From assembly GCA_013815345.1 (NCBI GenBank), contig JACDGK010000001.1, positions 67,076-102,433 of the forward strand: a DNA stretch of 35,358 nucleotides, read 5' to 3'. Source of the stretch: Patescibacteria group bacterium (GTDB lineage: Bacteria; Patescibacteriota; Minisyncoccia; Phycocordibacterales; Phycocordibacteraceae). The notes under the pieces were generated by a model. The model had not been told where the DNA came from and searched no databases. It saw nothing but the letters and a program-made list of their open reading frames with translations. The position numbers and the translations under genes were made by a program. Below, piece after piece: positions 1 to 8,028 of the stretch; position 1 is the first letter of the stretch, and each line of letters opens with the position of its first letter.

Positions 1-615
1 GAGTCGAACGGTGGCGAGCGCGATAATAGTGGAGGCGATGGCAAAGATAATGACAATAGCGAGGCCTGCCTGTTCGGTCGCGTGGATGGCAGTCGTAAGG
101 CGGTCGATAACGATTTTGTTTTGTGCGTAATCGACGTGATCCACGATTGAGGTACCGCTTTGCACGAGATCAGTGTCACTATTCACATAATCAACAATGC
201 TCTGATACTCGGTAGGGTCTGTGGCTTTTATCGAAAGTGAGCCTCCGAGCGGATTGGCACCAAGCTCGTTAAGCGCATTAAGCGTGAGCTGATCATTTGC
301 ATGACGATCTTTGAACTGGGTAAGAGCGTCAGCGCTCGAAGTATAGGTAACCGCAGTAACTTGTGGAAGAGCCGTGAGCTTGTCTTTCAAATTCAAGATG
401 TTCCCTTCGCCAGCACTGGTGGTGAAATACACACTCACATCAACCTTGTCTTTCACTTGTTGAAGCGTGAACGTGAGAAGTGCTGAGAGAAAAATAAGGA
501 GACCGATGATAATCAGCGTGACCGTCATGATGAGCACCGTTGCAAAAGAAACCGCTCCGCTGCGCATGAAGCTTTTAGTACCACTCGTAAGCACTCGTCG
601 GAAAGAAGTAAGCAT
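1..615 (-). CDS. ftsX: Cell division protein FtsX (partial, C-terminus runs off the window)
   Basis: Manual translation of the complement from ATG at 615 gives MLTSFRRVLTSGTKSFMRSGAVSFATVLIMTVTLIIIGLLIF...VDVSVYFTTSAGEGNILNLKDKL..., open to the window edge. FtsX-like N-terminal TM plus extracellular domain; lies directly upstream of ftsE on the same strand. Confidence 0.9.
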   Translation of the reverse strand, partial: MLTSFRRVLTSGTKSFMRSGAVSFATVLIMTVTLIIIGLLIFLSALLTFTLQQVKDKVDVSVYFTTSAGEGNILNLKDKLTALPQVTAVTYTSSADALTQFKDRHANDQLTLNALNELGANPLGGSLSIKATDPTEYQSIVDYVNSDTDLVQSGTSIVDHVDYAQNKIVIDRLTTAIHATEQAGLAIVIIFAIASTIIALATVRL

Positions 616-622
616 AGATTAC

Positions 623-628
623 ATTATA
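623..628 (-). promoter_or_regulatory. Predicted -10 of ftsX (TATAAT), 7 nt upstream of ATG
   Basis: Complement reads CCC TATAAT GTAATCT ATGCTTACT. Confidence 0.5.
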
Positions 629-661
629 GGGCACCGAATATATTCACTCCGTTCATTATTT

Positions 662-1342
662 TCATAGTATATATTGGCCTTGAGGGTCGTCACGAATAAC
701 GCGGCCGCGATCCATCGTGATTACGCGTTTGCCCATAGCATCAACGACGCCTTTATTGTGCGTCGTGATGAGCACCGTCGTGCCAAGTTCGTTAATCTTT
801 TTCAGAATCTCGACAACTTCGTAGGTATTGATCGGGTCAAGATTTCCCGTCGGCTCATCCGCAATGATGAGGTCGGGCTGATTGATGATGGCACGACCAA
901 TCGCGACTCGTTGCTGCTCGCCTCCAGAAAGTTGACTCGGAAAATGATTCGCTTTGTTGCTCAAATCCACCAGCTCAAGAATGTAGGGCACATCTGATTC
1001 GATTTCATCATCATGACGACCCGCCGCTTCCATCGCAAAAGCAATATTTTCATACGCAGTCTTATTTGGAATAAGACGAAAGTCTTGAAACACCATACCG
1101 ATCTTTCGACGGTAGTGGTGCACGGCACTTGCGCGAAGCGCATGCACATCAATTGATTCAAAAAATACCGAACCCGTGGTCGGCTTTTCTTGAGCGAGGA
1201 GCATACGCAGAAGTGTTGTCTTGCCCGCGCCAGAATGCCCGACGACGGAAACAAATTCTTTTGGATTGATAGAGACGGTAATATCCTCCAAGGCAGGGGT
1301 TCCATCACGATAAATCTTGGAGACGTTGTCGAAATAGATCAT
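662..1342 (-). CDS. ftsE: Cell division ATP-binding protein FtsE (ABC ATPase)
   Basis: Walker A GHSGAGKTT, signature LSGGEQQR, Walker B LIIADEP; FtsE-like start MIYFDNVSKIY; adjacent to ftsX. Confidence 0.93.
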   Translation of the reverse strand: MIYFDNVSKIYRDGTPALEDITVSINPKEFVSVVGHSGAGKTTLLRMLLAQEKPTTGSVFFESIDVHALRASAVHHYRRKIGMVFQDFRLIPNKTAYENIAFAMEAAGRHDDEIESDVPYILELVDLSNKANHFPSQLSGGEQQRVAIGRAIINQPDLIIADEPTGNLDPINTYEVVEILKKINELGTTVLITTHNKGVVDAMGKRVITMDRGRVIRDDPQGQYIL

Positions 1343-1356
1343 GTCAGTAACAGATA

Positions 1357-2238
1357 CTATTGTACCCCACTCTCGGTTGCTGCGTCTATAAAACTATCCA
1401 GATCACCGGCTAAAACAGCGTCAGGATCATGCGATTCATGCCCCGTTTCGTGGTCCTTGACCAATTTATACGGGTGGAGAATGTACGAACGTATCTGACT
1501 TCCCCATTCGTTGGCGGTTGTAGCGGCAATTGAACGCCCTTTTGCCTCGGCATCACGTTTTTTCTCCTCTATCGCAAATAGTTTTGCCTTGACGAGATCG
1601 AGCGCCTTTTCACGATTTGCTTGTTGGCTGCGCTCGCTCGATACGTGCACAGAGACTCCTGACGGGATGTGCGTAATGCGAACTGCGGTCTCGCGTTTGT
1701 TCACATTTTGGCCGCCCGCTCCTCCGGAGCGGGCAAACTGTATTTCCAAATCGTCCGGCTTGAGCTCGATCTTGTCTGTTACAGAAAGCTTCGGAAGTAC
1801 TTCTACGAGCGCAAACGATGTCTGACGCTTGTCGTTTCCATTAAAAGGAGAGATGCGCACCAGACGATGCACGCCTGACTCACGTTTGAGTCGACCATAC
1901 ACTCCCTTGCCGGTGATTTCTATCAACACATTACGAAAACCTCCGTGATCGTTTTCGTTCGCATGTAATTCCCATACACTCCAATTTTTATTTTCTGCAT
2001 ACCCTTCGTACATTCGTCTTAGCATGCGAGCAAAATCTTCAGCGTCATCCCCACCGGCGCCAGCAAGAATCGCAAGGGTCGCAGGTCCCGCATCGTGATT
2101 GTCGCCATCACCGCCTTCTTTTAGATTTTGATATTCACGGACGAGTCGCTGTGCGTTGTCTTTGTCTGCCCAGAAATCTGGCGTCGCCATGAGGGCTTCG
2201 ATTTCCGAAAGTCGTCTTTGCTGCTCTTCTGCGTTCAT
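1357..2238 (-). CDS. prfB: Peptide chain release factor 2, shortened domain I
   Basis: GGQ motif ([11 protein letters not shown]) and RF2-type SPF motif ([16 protein letters not shown]). The likely start is MNAEEQQ at 2238; the track ORF start at 2271 lies inside a palindrome. Confidence 0.88.
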   Translation of the reverse strand: MNAEEQQRRLSEIEALMATPDFWADKDNAQRLVREYQNLKEGGDGDNHDAGPATLAILAGAGGDDAEDFARMLRRMYEGYAENKNWSVWELHANENDHGGFRNVLIEITGKGVYGRLKRESGVHRLVRISPFNGNDKRQTSFALVEVLPKLSVTDKIELKPDDLEIQFARSGGAGGQNVNKRETAVRITHIPSGVSVHVSSERSQQANREKALDLVKAKLFAIEEKKRDAEAKGRSIAATTANEWGSQIRSYILHPYKLVKDHETGHESHDPDAVLAGDLDSFIDAATESGVQ

Positions 2239-2245
2239 CTGGTTG

Positions 2246-2251
2246 AGTATA
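2246..2251 (-). promoter_or_regulatory. Predicted extended -10 of prfB (TGCTATACT), 7 nt upstream of ATG
   Basis: Complement reads TTTTGC TATACT CAACCAG ATG. Confidence 0.5.
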
Positions 2252-2292
2252 GCAAAAGTCACCCTGCACAAGTGCAGGGTGACTTTTGCTAT
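2249..2292. terminator. 44-bp perfect palindrome (21-bp arms, 2-nt loop), terminator-like
   Basis: ATAGCAAAAGTCACCCTGCAC-AA-GTGCAGGGTGACTTTTGCTAT, between tRNA-Thr(CGT) and prfB. Confidence 0.75.
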
Positions 2293-2296
2293 TTTG

Positions 2297-2369
2297 AGCC
2301 GGGGGCGAGAATCGGACTCGCGACCTATAGTTTACGATACTATCGCTCTACCAACTGAGCTACCCCGGC
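2297..2369 (-). tRNA. tRNA-Thr(CGT)
   Basis: GCCGGGG/CCCCGGC acceptor, D-arm GCTC-AGTTGGTA-GAGC, anticodon loop ATCGTAA, T-arm GCGAG-TCCGATT-CTCGC; CCA not encoded. Confidence 0.93.
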
Positions 2370-2417
2370 ATTATTCTTTCGACCAAACCACTTTTTGTAT
2401 TACGGTCTACAACCGTG

Positions 2418-2489
2418 AGCCGATGGGCAGAATTGAACTGCCGACCTACTCCTTACCATGGAGTTGCTCTACCCCTGAGCTACATCGGC
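2418..2489 (-). tRNA. tRNA-Thr(GGT)
   Basis: GCCGATG/CATCGGC acceptor, anticodon loop ATGGTAA, T-arm GGCAG-TTCAATT-CTGCC; CCA not encoded. Confidence 0.94.
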
Positions 2490-2668
2490 GAGTGAGGGTA
2501 AAAGGAAGGAGATTTCCTAAGTTCATTCCTTTTCGCCCGAGCGAGCACGATGCAAGCTTCGCTTACAGCGGCGATCGCACCTTCGCATCGTATCCGAAAT
2601 CACTGATTATTTCAATTACTCCGAGAGAAGACTGGCTCAAAATTCATAAAAAGGATATCCTTACGAAA

Positions 2669-3160
2669 ATGGAAACTCCCGCGGAGAATAAAAACATATA
2701 CGAACTCTTCAGGATAAGCATTCTGCTTAAAGGTGCTATCTCACTTCTGGAAGTAGTAGCAGGAATCGTCATCCTTTTCATCCCGCCGAGTCTTATACTT
2801 CGAGCGGCTACCTTTCTGACTAATAGCGAATTAGCCGAGGAACAGCATGACTTCATCGCCTCCCACCTTCTCCAGCTTGCACAGCAATTTACCGCTGACA
2901 CCGCAACATTCGTATCGATTTACCTTTTAAGTCGTGGCCTGGTGAAAGTTTTCCTTATTTGGGCACTCTTAAAGAATAAACTCTGGGCCTACCCCGCATC
3001 GCTCGTAGTGCTTGGTCTCTTTGTGGTGTACCAGATCTATCAAATAATCACAACGCATTCTTTCATCGTTATTGGCATTACGATATTCGATCTTTTTGTC
3101 ATGTATTTCATCTGGCGCGAATACCAGATTGTCCGCGATCAAAGGAAAAACACTGCGTAA
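2669..3160 (+). CDS. Multi-pass membrane protein, DUF2127-like
   Basis: METPAENKNIYELFRISILLKGAISLLEVVAGIVILF...; in frame with the 2156-3160 ORF, but the upstream part of that ORF crosses tRNA genes. Confidence 0.7.
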   Translation: METPAENKNIYELFRISILLKGAISLLEVVAGIVILFIPPSLILRAATFLTNSELAEEQHDFIASHLLQLAQQFTADTATFVSIYLLSRGLVKVFLIWALLKNKLWAYPASLVVLGLFVVYQIYQIITTHSFIVIGITIFDLFVMYFIWREYQIVRDQRKNTA

Positions 3161-3161
3161 A

Positions 3162-3527
3162 TTACTCTACTACTTCATCAAATGCTTTACGTGCTCTTTT
3201 TATTGAGGACCTCATTCGGAATTCAAGTTCTCCAAGCCCGTCATTCCCTACTTCTTTCCGTTTTTGTGAGTCGTGCATGACCTTGGCATATTCATATATA
3301 TCCATCCATTCTTCTGCGGTAAGTTGATCAGTGAAAGGATCGTTTATATCAGCGCCTTGTTTGGAAAAAAATGCCTCTACTTCGATAAATTCATTTGACG
3401 ATAAACGCTCGCGTCCGATTCCATGCACCGGTGCTCTTGAAACAACTGCCTCACGCATGCTTGTTCTCGTTTTATCTTCCAATGAAGACACTGGACGTTT
3501 AGATTGAGAAAATCCTTCCATTCCCAT
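3162..3527 (-). CDS. Hypothetical protein (121 aa)
   Basis: Open frame directly after the 3531-3941 gene on the same strand; acidic/basic soluble composition. Confidence 0.55.
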   Translation of the reverse strand: MGMEGFSQSKRPVSSLEDKTRTSMREAVVSRAPVHGIGRERLSSNEFIEVEAFFSKQGADINDPFTDQLTAEEWMDIYEYAKVMHDSQKRKEVGNDGLGELEFRMRSSIKRARKAFDEVVE

Positions 3528-3530
3528 ATT

Positions 3531-3941
3531 TTACCTATTCGGTGACACAGCAACAACCAACAAAACTGCGGCGAGCCAAAAAAGAATACCTGCGCCGATA
3601 AGCGCGAGCCAAACGATGGTCCAGGTGCGCTGATGTTTCTTGAAATGTTCAATGCTATCCCAGTGGTGGTTCTGCCAGGCCCATTCATTTCCTTTTACAC
3701 CGAGAATGAACACCATCACGAAACCGACAACGGGAACAAAGGTTAGCAGTGCAATATAGGTACTATTTCCGAGTCCCCAAATCCAATTCAATCCAAATGC
3801 TCCCCAATTCCATCCTTTAATTTCAGGTGGAATGACCGACATTCTTCCTTGTCCTGAAGTGTTTGCCGCAGGACTTACCGCCTGTGGTGAAGGCTGAGGC
3901 AAGGTGAATTCGCTTGCAGGTACAATCGGGTCAGAATCCAT
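3531..3941 (-). CDS. Hypothetical membrane protein (conserved WNWGAFGLNWIWG motif region)
   Basis: MDSDPIVPASEF... followed by PPEIKGWNWGAFGLNWIWGLGNSTYIALLTFVPVVGFVM... and a second TM segment. Start chosen at 3941. Confidence 0.65.
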   Translation of the reverse strand: MDSDPIVPASEFTLPQPSPQAVSPAANTSGQGRMSVIPPEIKGWNWGAFGLNWIWGLGNSTYIALLTFVPVVGFVMVFILGVKGNEWAWQNHHWDSIEHFKKHQRTWTIVWLALIGAGILFWLAAVLLVVAVSPNR

Positions 3942-4035
3942 TAGTACCTTTATTGTATAGCTCCTGGTACATGAAAGTGCTTTTATCCCCACTCAGTCGG
4001 TATATAGTTAAATGCATATAAGTTAACGTCTACGC

Positions 4036-4572
4036 ATGGAAGTTTGTATCATAACCGGCTCGATCCGTGAGGAGAATACCACAGAGAAAGTGTCGCAGGC
4101 TTTTGCAGCTGCGATAAAAGAAAAGAATATTCCTTATTCGGTACTGTCTCTTCTTCCTTTCGATACGCTTTTTACGGGAACCTTTGTGTATCTTGAATCG
4201 GCGACAGGAGCGCAGCGGGAGGAACTGGAAAAAATGTATCGCGCGACGACACTCGTCTTCGTTGTCCCTACGTATTACAAAGGGATGCCTGGGGCATTAA
4301 AAAATTTCTTTGACCTCGTACGATCGTCCGAAGTATATGCGAACAAGACGATAGCGTTTATAAGCAGCAACCATAAGAATCAAGAATATGGCGCACGGCA
4401 AGCGCTCGAAGTCATGATGGGGCTTTCACTCTTCTTTAAAATGCACATCACGGTTGTTCCTGAGATTCTGATTCAAAACCAGGCTGAAATAAATAAGAAT
4501 GAAAATAAAAATGAAATGCGACGGTTTGTTGAACTTTTGGAAGAGTACACGCCTACCGCAATTAAGATATAA
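4036..4572 (+). CDS. NAD(P)H-dependent FMN reductase/flavodoxin-like protein
   Basis: N-terminal CIITGSIREENTTEKV phosphate loop and VFVVPTYYKGMPGALKNFFDLV, typical of the NADPH-dependent FMN reductase family. Confidence 0.8.
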   Translation: MEVCIITGSIREENTTEKVSQAFAAAIKEKNIPYSVLSLLPFDTLFTGTFVYLESATGAQREELEKMYRATTLVFVVPTYYKGMPGALKNFFDLVRSSEVYANKTIAFISSNHKNQEYGARQALEVMMGLSLFFKMHITVVPEILIQNQAEINKNENKNEMRRFVELLEEYTPTAIKI

Positions 4573-4617
4573 AGTGAATCGCGAATTTCTCTTCATCTTT
4601 CGAACAGACAATGTTCC

Positions 4618-4623
4618 TATACT
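4618..4623 (+). promoter_or_regulatory. Predicted -10 (TATACT), 8 nt upstream of ATG 4632
   Basis: TTCC TATACT TATCTTCT ATGAAACTT. Confidence 0.5.
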
Positions 4624-4631
4624 TATCTTCT

Positions 4632-5288
4632 ATGAAACTTACTAAATATATACACTCGTGCGTGTTTCTAGAGAAAAACGGTGAGAAATTACTTATCGAT
4701 CCGGGAATATTTACGTTCATGCAAGACGTCACTCCTGAAACGTTTAAAGATGTGCGAACGATTCTGATTACCCACAATCATCCCGATCACGTAGACCCAA
4801 AAGCACTCAAGATCATTGTGGAGATGAGTGGCGCGACAATAGTGACAAACGAAGAAGTGCAGAAAGCCCTTGAAGCAGCGGACGTACAAACGACCTTTGT
4901 CACCGGTTTGAATTACGAAACTTCTGAATTCAAAATAGAAGGTATCGCAGCAGCCCATGCAAACATTCTCTCTGACACCCTTCCGAAAAATACCGCCTAT
5001 CTGATCAATCAAGTACTTCTCGTACCAGGTGACTCATTCTCTGAAACACTCACGCAGCTCGGGGGTGTGGAAGTCTTGCTACTGCCAATCATGGCGCCGT
5101 GGATGACCGAGCTGTCGGTAGCTGAATTCGCTCGACTCGTTCATCCAAAACGTATCGTTCCCATTCATGATGGGTATGCGAAAGATTTCTTTTTGCAAAA
5201 CCGTTACGAGAATTTTAAGAAGAATTTCAGTAAAGACGGCATGGTCTTCGAAATGCTTGCCAAACCAGGTGATTCAATTGAAATCTGA
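4632..5288 (+). CDS. Metallo-beta-lactamase-fold hydrolase (UlaG-like)
   Basis: MKLTKYIHSCVFLEKNGEKLLIDPG and ITHNHPDHVDPKAL (HxHxDH); VPIHDGY near the C-terminus. Confidence 0.83.
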   Translation: MKLTKYIHSCVFLEKNGEKLLIDPGIFTFMQDVTPETFKDVRTILITHNHPDHVDPKALKIIVEMSGATIVTNEEVQKALEAADVQTTFVTGLNYETSEFKIEGIAAAHANILSDTLPKNTAYLINQVLLVPGDSFSETLTQLGGVEVLLLPIMAPWMTELSVAEFARLVHPKRIVPIHDGYAKDFFLQNRYENFKKNFSKDGMVFEMLAKPGDSIEI

Positions 5289-5293
5289 GGAAA

Positions 5294-5959
5294 TTAGCTA
5301 CGTTTGCGATTCTTTCTCACTGTTTTGTTTAAGGCTACGTCAAGAGGAGTGCCGAGATCATTACGGAGATAGAAATAACCAATCGCGCTGCCAATAAGTG
5401 CTCCAATCGTATCCACAATTTCGTCTTTCATCGTGTCCACGACGCCAGTCTGCCGTTGTTGCATGTTCGTATGCACGAGCTCATCTCCAGAAAATTCAAA
5501 AACTTCCCACAGTAACCCTGCTGCAAGAGAGAAACAAAAGGCAAAAAGACAAAGAACGATAGGCTTTGCTGCGATTCTCCCTCTCTTGAAAAAGATAACG
5601 ATTACCATCAGTCCTATGAGTCCGAATGCAATGCCTGAACCGCTGTGCAGCATGATGTCCCACCACCAATGTTTCTGATAGTAATGTTCTATCTGTCCGA
5701 GAATAATAGTCGCATACAGAAACGCACCAATGAGTATAGTGAAAAGTGACGGAATATATATTTTGAACTGTTTCTCTACAAAAAACGGAACGACAAAAAA
5801 TGCTATAGAGGCGAGCGAGAGACCGACTGATTCCCAATTTTGCTGATACGCCGCAATAATCCCTCCAATGATGAGAAAAGCAAGTATTGCTACATAAATA
5901 CCGCCTACCCAATTGAGCGGGAACACTCCTTTTTTATACGTTTCGCCAAATAGTTTCAT
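5294..5959 (-). CDS. Multi-pass membrane protein (YjdF/DUF2238-like)
   Basis: Several TM segments; HSGSGIAFGLIG, AAGLLWEVFEF and DTMKDEIVDTIGALIGSAIGY motifs. Confidence 0.6.
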   Translation of the reverse strand: MKLFGETYKKGVFPLNWVGGIYVAILAFLIIGGIIAAYQQNWESVGLSLASIAFFVVPFFVEKQFKIYIPSLFTILIGAFLYATIILGQIEHYYQKHWWWDIMLHSGSGIAFGLIGLMVIVIFFKRGRIAAKPIVLCLFAFCFSLAAGLLWEVFEFSGDELVHTNMQQRQTGVVDTMKDEIVDTIGALIGSAIGYFYLRNDLGTPLDVALNKTVRKNRKRS

Positions 5960-6053
5960 ACTGATTTATGATGTTTAGATTGTATCAGGTTTGGTCTCAT
6001 TTTGACGTTTCCTACAGATACGTGCAGATGCATCCTGTGCCGGCAAAAGCGGT

Positions 6054-6059
6054 TATACT
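6054..6059 (+). promoter_or_regulatory. Predicted -10 of glmS (TATACT), 10 nt upstream of ATG 6070
   Basis: GCGGT TATACT ACTACATACT ATGTGTGGAATAGTC. Confidence 0.5.
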
Positions 6060-6069
6060 ACTACATACT

Positions 6070-7899
6070 ATGTGTGGAATAGTCGGCTACATTGGCTCTA
6101 AGAACGCAACGCCCTTTCTCATAGAGGGTCTTAGGGCCCTTGAATATCGAGGCTATGATTCTGCCGGAATCTACGTCGCCGGAAAAGGAGCTATTAAACG
6201 TGCAGGAAAGGTGTCGAATCTTGCGGAAAGTATCCCTGCTGGTTTTGCGGGACCATCGGGTATTGCGCATACGCGATGGGCAACGCATGGTGCTCCAACT
6301 GAAAAAAACGCCCATCCACATTCCGATGACACAGGTACGGTGTGGCTAGTTCATAACGGCATTATTGAAAATTATGCCGAGATTCGAACACGACTCCAAG
6401 ATACCGGTATTATTTTTCAATCTGAAACCGACACGGAGGTACTCGCGCAACTTATCGGATGGTACTACGCCGAAAACATTCCGCTTGAGGAAGCCGTGAG
6501 CGAAGCATTAAAAGAAGTTCGAGGCGCGTATGGCATTGCCGTTGCTTCTACTCGTGAACCCGAAAAGCTTATTGCCGCACGTCTTGGAAGCCCACTCATG
6601 ATAGGCATTGGGGACGAAGGCTACTACATCGCGTCAGATGCAACGCCGGTACTCTCGCACACGCGGCAAGTTATTTATTTAAGTGATGGTGAAATGGCTG
6701 TTCTCACCCCCGAAGCTTATTCGATTATGACGTTGATGCGCGATCCTTTAGATAAAGAGGTGGAAACATTGGAGTGGGATCTTGAAGCTGCTCAAAAGAA
6801 AGGCTACGAGCATTTCATGCTCAAAGAGATTATGGAAGCGCCCGAAGTATTGGAAAATACCTTGCGTGGAAGGTTGGATATTGAAAACAACGCGATTCAT
6901 TTAGGAGGCCTTCGCGAAGTTGAAGATGCTCTTCGCAACGCGAAACGAATCATTATCACTGGTTGTGGAAGTGCGTACTATGCAGGACTAGTTGGAGAAC
7001 TACTTATTGAAGAACTCGCCGGGATACCGGTGGAAGTAGAAATAGCCTCGGAGCTTCGCTATCGGCGATTTACCACGACTCCCGAAGATACGATTCTGAT
7101 TGCCGTCTCTCAATCAGGCGAGACCGCCGATACTCTTGAGGCAATTCGTGAAGCAAAGAAGCACGGTATGCTCACGCTCGGCATCGTGAATGCCGTTGGC
7201 TCAACGATCGCCCGCGAAACAGATGCGGGAGTATACAACCACGCAGGGCCTGAGATAGGCGTTGCATCAACAAAAGCGTTTCTTTCTCAAATGACTGTTT
7301 TTGCACTGGTCGCCCTCTTGCTCCGTGAGTTACACACGGAGCGATCAGACGCCCATTCGTCTGCGGAGATCATTCGACAACTCACCCGTATGCCCGAATA
7401 TGCTCGTCGGATTCTTGAAAATACTGATAGCATCGCAGCGATAGCAGCTAGGCATGTGGATATGCGTGACGCGCTCTACATTGGCAGGAAGTTTCAGTAT
7501 CCTATCGCGTACGAAGGTGCTTTGAAATTAAAAGAAATATCCTATGTGCATGCTGAGGCATACGGGGCAGGCGAGATGAAGCACGGCCCGATTGCACTTA
7601 TTGATTCGAGCTTCCCCACTGTCGCGCTCATGCCCAGAGATTCTTTGTATGAGAAGACACGATCGAATATCGAAGAAATACGCGCACGTGGCGGAAAAAT
7701 AATTACGATAACGACCGGAGATACTGCGGACGCTGAGCTACTCACTGAAGATGTGATTATCGTCCCCGACACACACGAAGCGCTTATGCCGATACTTACG
7801 ACGATCCCACTTCAACTCTTTGCGTACTATGTTGCGCTCGCCCGTAACCTCCCTATCGACATGCCCCGTAATCTCGCAAAGTCAGTAACGGTTGAATAA
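6070..7899 (+). CDS. glmS: Glutamine--fructose-6-phosphate aminotransferase (isomerizing)
   Basis: Class II glutaminase N-terminus MCGIVGYIG (Cys2 nucleophile), THGAPTEKNAHPH, two SIS domains, C-terminal DMPRNLAKSVTVE. Start moved from 5968 to the MCG methionine. Confidence 0.96.
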   Translation: MCGIVGYIGSKNATPFLIEGLRALEYRGYDSAGIYVAGKGAIKRAGKVSNLAESIPAGFAGPSGIAHTRWATHGAPTEKNAHPHSDDTGTVWLVHNGIIENYAEIRTRLQDTGIIFQSETDTEVLAQLIGWYYAENIPLEEAVSEALKEVRGAYGIAVASTREPEKLIAARLGSPLMIGIGDEGYYIASDATPVLSHTRQVIYLSDGEMAVLTPEAYSIMTLMRDPLDKEVETLEWDLEAAQKKGYEHFMLKEIMEAPEVLENTLRGRLDIENNAIHLGGLREVEDALRNAKRIIITGCGSAYYAGLVGELLIEELAGIPVEVEIASELRYRRFTTTPEDTILIAVSQSGETADTLEAIREAKKHGMLTLGIVNAVGSTIARETDAGVYNHAGPEIGVASTKAFLSQMTVFALVALLLRELHTERSDAHSSAEIIRQLTRMPEYARRILENTDSIAAIAARHVDMRDALYIGRKFQYPIAYEGALKLKEISYVHAEAYGAGEMKHGPIALIDSSFPTVALMPRDSLYEKTRSNIEEIRARGGKIITITTGDTADAELLTEDVIIVPDTHEALMPILTTIPLQLFAYYVALARNLPIDMPRNLAKSVTVE

Positions 7900-7909
7900 C
7901 TTTTTTAAA

Positions 7910-8026
7910 TTAGTGAATACCGTTAGAGCCAATTGGAGCTACAGTATCGGAGAATAAATAATCGGCACCAAGGAAGAATGCTATCAATACTACTAATGCT
8001 ATAAGTATAATTTTTAAGATTTTCAT
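7910..8026 (-). CDS. Small single-TM protein (38 aa)
   Basis: MKILKIILIALVVLIAFFLGADYLFSDTVAPIGSNGIH, starting immediately after the GH5 gene stop. Confidence 0.45.
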   Translation of the reverse strand: MKILKIILIALVVLIAFFLGADYLFSDTVAPIGSNGIH

Positions 8027-8028
8027 AA

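Noticed and set aside
2239-2271. prfB start at 2271 ([11 protein letters not shown])
   Set aside because: These codons are the palindromic hairpin; MNAEEQQ at 2238 is preceded by a good -10.
2156-2668. N-terminal half of the 334-aa ORF (2156-3160)
   Set aside because: It runs antisense through prfB and both tRNA-Thr genes; only the part from M 2669 looks like a real protein.
5968-6069. N-terminal extension of glmS
   Set aside because: Class II glutaminase needs Cys at position 2 after Met removal; MCGIVGYIG at 6070 is the start.
7886-7925. TAACGGT...ACCGTTA inverted repeat after glmS as a terminator
   Set aside because: Only 7-bp arms with a 26-nt loop and an internal T-run; too weak to call.
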